A DNA stretch of 44,806 nucleotides from the NCBI RefSeq assembly GCF_001073155.1, contig NZ_JVEE01000013.1, positions 1 to 44,806 of the forward strand, written 5' to 3'. Position 1 is the stretch's first letter, and each line of letters starts with the position of its first letter. The stretch is from Streptococcus parasanguinis. GTDB taxonomy: Bacteria; Bacillota; Bacilli; Lactobacillales; Streptococcaceae. Both the position numbers and the translations under genes were made by a program. This document shows positions 41,836 through 44,806 of the stretch, piece after piece. The notes beneath the pieces are model-generated. The model did not search any database. It saw only the letters and a list, made by a program, of their open reading frames with translations, and had not been told where the DNA came from.

Positions 41836-43140
41836 TTACCTAAAACGAAGCCCCTTTGGATAGAAATTTTTCAGGGTTTGCCCGGTCACTTTGGCAAAGC
41901 CCAAACCATTGCCTTCTACAAGAACCTGGTACCATCCATTTGGATGCGTTTCCTTCAATTGAACTGTCTCTCCCGCCACATAATGAACAAAGTCCTCAGG
42001 CGTGATCGAAACGGTCTCTTTGACTTCACTCGGTTTCAGAGCTAGACCAAGGGCAAAACTAGGTTCAAATCGATTTTTCTTGAAGGTTCCTAGGTGCAAG
42101 CCATTTCGGGCAATTTTTACTTTTCGCAAATCAGGTAAACCAAGTGGAACCAAATACAGCTCGTCACCAAAGGTTTCAAGAACCCCTTCTAGAGTAATCT
42201 TCAAATGTTTCTTAGCAAATTCCTGCCACCATTTCTTTTGTTCAGCAGATAATTGGTCCTTTTTGGAAGGGATTTTAGCAGGCCGATTCTCTCCTAGATA
42301 ACGAAACTTAGCGACAAATTGGCCCTCCCCTTTAAAGCGATGAGGATACATACGCGCGGTTTCTGGATAGTCAATGCCTTCTGCCATACCATTGATCTTC
42401 TCGATCGTTTCCAGCTCCAGATCATAGTTTTCCAAAAGCCAGGATACAATTTCTTCATTTTCCTCTGGAGCCCAGGTACAGGTTGAATAAACCAAGGAAC
42501 CACCTTGGACCAACATCTTGAGGGCATCCTCCAGAATTTCTCTTTGAAGAAGACTACACTCTCGAGGATATTCGACAGACCAATAGTCCATGGCATCTGG
42601 TTGCTTACGAAACATCCCCTCACCCGAACAAGGAGCATCTAATACAATCAGATCAAAAAAGCCTGAGAAAACTTTTGCCAGGCGATCGGCTGACTCATTG
42701 GTTACCAATACATTTTGGGCACCGAAACGTTCGACATTCTCTACAAGAATTTTCGAGCGCCCCTTGTGGATTTCATTGGAGACCAAGAGTCCCTGATTAT
42801 CCAAATAAGACAAGAGCTGGGTGGTCTTGCCACCAGGAGCTGCCGCCAAATCTAAGACCTTCATCCCTGGCTTCGGCTGGGCAACTTGAGCCACCATCTG
42901 AGCTGCTGGTTCTTGCGAATAGACCAAGCCTGTTGCGTGCTCAATGGATTTTCCTGAGACCTTTCCATAATGGCCCCAAGGGGTATTGGGAATCGGATCA
43001 TCAAATGCTTTTTGAGCTTCTTTCAAAGGATTAGTCCGAAAGGCCGATACTGCTTCTTGTTCAAAGGTCGCAAAAAAAGCAGCAGCATCCTCACCTAGAA
43101 GATGCTGGTATTTTTCTTTAAAACCATTGGGAAAATTCAT
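41836..43140 (-). CDS. rsmF: RsmF-like 16S rRNA (cytosine-C5) methyltransferase
   Basis: This 434-residue NOP2/Sun family enzyme has the SAM-binding motif VLDLAAAPGGKTTQLL (95-110). The two catalytic cysteines are C171 in PCSGEG and C221 in STCTW. A C-terminal domain (about 285-434) includes a PUA-like end. It methylates a cytosine in 16S rRNA; the target position is inferred from the RsmF class. It directly follows the inositol-monophosphatase gene with no gap and belongs to the spx operon. Confidence 0.92.
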   Translation of the reverse strand: MNFPNGFKEKYQHLLGEDAAAFFATFEQEAVSAFRTNPLKEAQKAFDDPIPNTPWGHYGKVSGKSIEHATGLVYSQEPAAQMVAQVAQPKPGMKVLDLAAAPGGKTTQLLSYLDNQGLLVSNEIHKGRSKILVENVERFGAQNVLVTNESADRLAKVFSGFFDLIVLDAPCSGEGMFRKQPDAMDYWSVEYPRECSLLQREILEDALKMLVQGGSLVYSTCTWAPEENEEIVSWLLENYDLELETIEKINGMAEGIDYPETARMYPHRFKGEGQFVAKFRYLGENRPAKIPSKKDQLSAEQKKWWQEFAKKHLKITLEGVLETFGDELYLVPLGLPDLRKVKIARNGLHLGTFKKNRFEPSFALGLALKPSEVKETVSITPEDFVHYVAGETVQLKETHPNGWYQVLVEGNGLGFAKVTGQTLKNFYPKGLRFR

Positions 43141-43911
43141 TTAACTTCTCCCTTTCTTAAGATAGGTTTGAATTTCTGTTAACTTCACTTTTGGAACCAT
43201 CATAATGGGTTCCACTGACTGGTAATTAGGTTTATCTCCATTTAGATTTAAAACGGTATAGCCCAACTGTTCGCCCATGATCGCTGCTGCGGCATAATCC
43301 CAGGGCCAGATGTAGCTAAAATAAGCTAGAATCCCACCTGAGAGAATTTTTGAAAAACTAATACCTGCACTTCCGTAAACCCGAATTCCAAGAGAATCCA
43401 TGCCAAGATCGGCCATGCCCCAGTCATTTTTCTCAAGCATGCCGACATTTGAAGCAATCAAAAAGTTTTCTAGAGGTTGGTCCACAAAGGGGGTTAGTTC
43501 AACCTCATTTCGATAAACAGGGAATTCTCCACCCCCGTAAAAAAGGTGATCCCGCATCACATCGTAGATCAGGCCAAACTGACCAATTCCGTCTTCAAAA
43601 TAGGCCACCATCACCGCAAAATCTTCCTTTTGGGTCACAAAATTATTGGTCCCATCAATAGGATCAATCACCCAAACGGAACCTTCTGAAATCGGCGAGC
43701 GAAGGCCATCTTCTTCCGCAAAAATCCGATCTTCTAGGTAGCGATGTGTAATTTTTTCAACCAAATCCTTTTGAACCTGTTGGTCCATCTGGGTTACTAA
43801 ATCTGTCGGCCCCGTCTTTTTTGAGATCATCAAGTCATCATGGAGATGAAGACGCAAGTAGTCTCCAGCCTCTAAAACGATTTGTTTGGCAAACTCTAAT
43901 TTATTCTTCAA
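43141..43911 (-). CDS. Inositol monophosphatase family phosphatase
   Basis: This protein of 256 residues belongs to the Mg-dependent phosphatase family of inositol monophosphatase/SuhB/CysQ. The metal site comprises EE at about 66-67, DPIDGTNNF (83-91) and the late WPWDYAAAA. The natural substrate in streptococci is not known; sugar phosphates or PAP are possible. I favour a TTG start at 43911, with AGGAAGGA upstream, overlapping the UPF0223 stop. The frame continues upstream to a GTG at 43956 deep inside that gene, which I consider less likely. Confidence 0.85.
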   Translation of the reverse strand: MKNKLEFAKQIVLEAGDYLRLHLHDDLMISKKTGPTDLVTQMDQQVQKDLVEKITHRYLEDRIFAEEDGLRSPISEGSVWVIDPIDGTNNFVTQKEDFAVMVAYFEDGIGQFGLIYDVMRDHLFYGGGEFPVYRNEVELTPFVDQPLENFLIASNVGMLEKNDWGMADLGMDSLGIRVYGSAGISFSKILSGGILAYFSYIWPWDYAAAAIMGEQLGYTVLNLNGDKPNYQSVEPIMMVPKVKLTEIQTYLKKGRS

Positions 43912-44179
43912 GAGAAAACCATCCTTCCTCTTTTTGCTTTGCAGCCTGGGTCGCACGATAGAGAGAATAACCGCTCACTTCTTCGAACTCCCGTCCAAGA
44001 CGCTTTTCTTCTCCGATACTAGGTACGACCTTCTTAAAAGCGCGGTAGGCTTCCATGTATTCTTTGGCCTCTACCTTACTTTCATAGGCTTCTTCAACTT
44101 TATTGAAAAAAGAAAGCACTGAAGCAAGCTCTTCAGTGCTCCACGATAAGTCCAGTGGGTAACTATAATTTTTTTGCAT
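43901..44179 (-). CDS. UPF0223 family protein
   Basis: This 92-residue, highly charged, mostly helical cytoplasmic protein is of unknown function. The family features are the N-terminal [12 protein letters not shown] and the later [26 protein letters not shown]. It lies between spx and the phosphatase gene, 12 bases after spx, in an arrangement I recall from S. pneumoniae (SP_1405-1407). Confidence 0.88.
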   Translation of the reverse strand: MQKNYSYPLDLSWSTEELASVLSFFNKVEEAYESKVEAKEYMEAYRAFKKVVPSIGEEKRLGREFEEVSGYSLYRATQAAKQKEEGWFSLEE

Positions 44180-44191
44180 TCGACATACTTC

Positions 44192-44593
44192 TTAGTTTAT
44201 TTCTGCTCTTAGAGTGGCAGAGCGTAACTCTTGTTTGCGATAACTCCGTGGTAAGAAGGCCCGAATTTCATCTTCGTTAAAGCCAATCTGCATGCGTTTG
44301 TTATCTAAAATAATCGGTCTCCGCAAGAGACTAGGATTTTCCTCAATCAGACGGATCAAGGCTGAGATAGATAAATCTTCAACATCAACATCCAATTTTT
44401 GAAAAATTTTTGAACGAGTTGAAATAATGTCGTCTGTTCCGTTTTCGGTCAAGGCCAATATACTTGTCAACTCCTGTTTGCTCAAAGGACTTGTCATAAT
44501 ATTGTGTTCTTTAAATGGAACATCGTGCTTTTTTAACCAAGCCCGAGCTTTTCGACATGATGTACAACTCGGTGATAAAAATAATGTAATCAT
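44192..44593 (-). CDS. spx: Spx/ArsC-family transcriptional regulator
   Basis: This 133-residue Spx protein has a thioredoxin-like fold and the redox switch C10-x2-C13 (CTSC). The segment [28 protein letters not shown] identifies Spx rather than arsenate reductase. Spx binds the RNA polymerase alpha C-terminal domain and controls oxidative-stress genes. Streptococci carry two paralogues (SpxA1, SpxA2); I cannot decide which this is. The ATG at 44593 is preferred over the in-frame GTG at 44602, though the ribosome site is weak for both. Confidence 0.9.
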   Translation of the reverse strand: MITLFLSPSCTSCRKARAWLKKHDVPFKEHNIMTSPLSKQELTSILALTENGTDDIISTRSKIFQKLDVDVEDLSISALIRLIEENPSLLRRPIILDNKRMQIGFNEDEIRAFLPRSYRKQELRSATLRAEIN

Positions 44594-44632
44594 GTGGTTC
44601 ACTTCTTTTTTTATATATAACTATCTGACTCT

Positions 44633-44661
44633 ATTATACAAAAAAAATAGGTGCTTGAAAA
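44633..44661 (-). promoter_or_regulatory. spx operon promoter
   Basis: Minus strand TTTTCA (44656-44661), a 17-bp spacer and TATAAT (44633-44638). It lies about 40 bases before the spx start. Confidence 0.72.
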
Positions 44662-44750
44662 GCGCTTTTTTGATTTCTAGACGATTTTTCTGAATTTCAG
44701 TGGAAAAAAGAAATCCCTTTCATTTTTCCCAAGAAGAGGCCCGAAAAAAG

Positions 44751-44806
44751 AGAGTGGGACAGAAATCGGTAATTCGTTAGAATTCGATTTCGTCGTCCCA
44801 CCTCCG
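44751..44806 (+). repeat. Streptococcal 'gagtgggacagaaatcg' repeat (cut by window edge)
   Basis: This forms a three-step hairpin: GTGGGAC/GTCCCAC (44754-44760, 44795-44801), GAAATCG/CGATTTC (44762-44768, 44785-44791) and AATTC/GAATT (44771-44775, 44780-44784). The same sequence starts a common intergenic repeat in mitis-group genomes, from memory. It continues past the window, so only its left end is seen. Confidence 0.65.

Noticed and set aside
44192..44593. Arsenate reductase
   Set aside because: The CxxC motif and the [21 protein letters not shown] segment are those of Spx, not of ArsC with its single catalytic cysteine.

Overview
The window looks like a chromosome segment of an oral Streptococcus of the mitis/sanguinis type; S. 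parasanguinis or a close relative is my best guess, unproven. Reasons: a rhamnose cell-wall polysaccharide (rgp/gac) locus, CiaRH, PgdA, a Pst system with two PstB ATPases, PepN, Spx, low GC, extended -10 promoters (TGnTATAAT), and typical streptococcal 'gagtgggacagaaatcg' and 'gaggctgggacaaaa' intergenic repeats. I saw no tRNA, rRNA, CRISPR array, transposase or phage gene.

Region 1 (1-22075, all minus strand) is a cell-wall polysaccharide locus. Read in its own direction it starts with a GtrB-like undecaprenyl-phosphate sugar synthase (21146-22075) and a large membrane protein (19270-21153). Then come rmlD, an acyltransferase and a terminator (17118-17162). A second unit follows: flippase, three GT2 enzymes of which one is GacI-like, a GacJ-like DUF2304 protein and a polytopic membrane protein, closed by a terminator at 10597-10620. 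A third unit has a 983-residue three-domain glycosyltransferase, a DUF2142 protein and a GT4. The conserved core rgpA-rgpB-rgpC-rgpD-rgpF comes last, from its own promoter at 4892-4920; rgpF runs off the window edge. RgpA/B/F should build the rhamnan, RgpCD should export it, and the AT-rich cassette between rmlD and rgpA should supply strain-specific side groups.

Region 2 (22140-29670) holds a Gfo/Idh/MocA oxidoreductase and a DEAD-box helicase on plus. These converge on pgdA (peptidoglycan deacetylase). Minus-strand gloA, ciaH, ciaR and a CiaX-position low-complexity membrane protein follow, the last with CiaR-like boxes in its promoter. bioY diverges from it, with a putative BirA operator.

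Region 3 (29672-34118) holds an ABC-2 transporter (ATPase plus permease) followed by a 24-codon open frame with a strong Shine-Dalgarno. Divergent from it is a LytTR response regulator with an HPK10-type kinase; a 21-bp-phased direct repeat lies between. After the kinase come about 580 bp without a protein gene: a streptococcal repeat, a highly structured element bounded by an 11-bp perfect inverted repeat (33867-34056), and a plus-strand terminator.

Region 4 (34119-44806, all minus) holds pepN, the phosphate operon pstS-pstC-pstA-pstB-pstB-phoU, and spx - UPF0223 - inositol-monophosphatase - rsmF. The window ends inside another streptococcal repeat.
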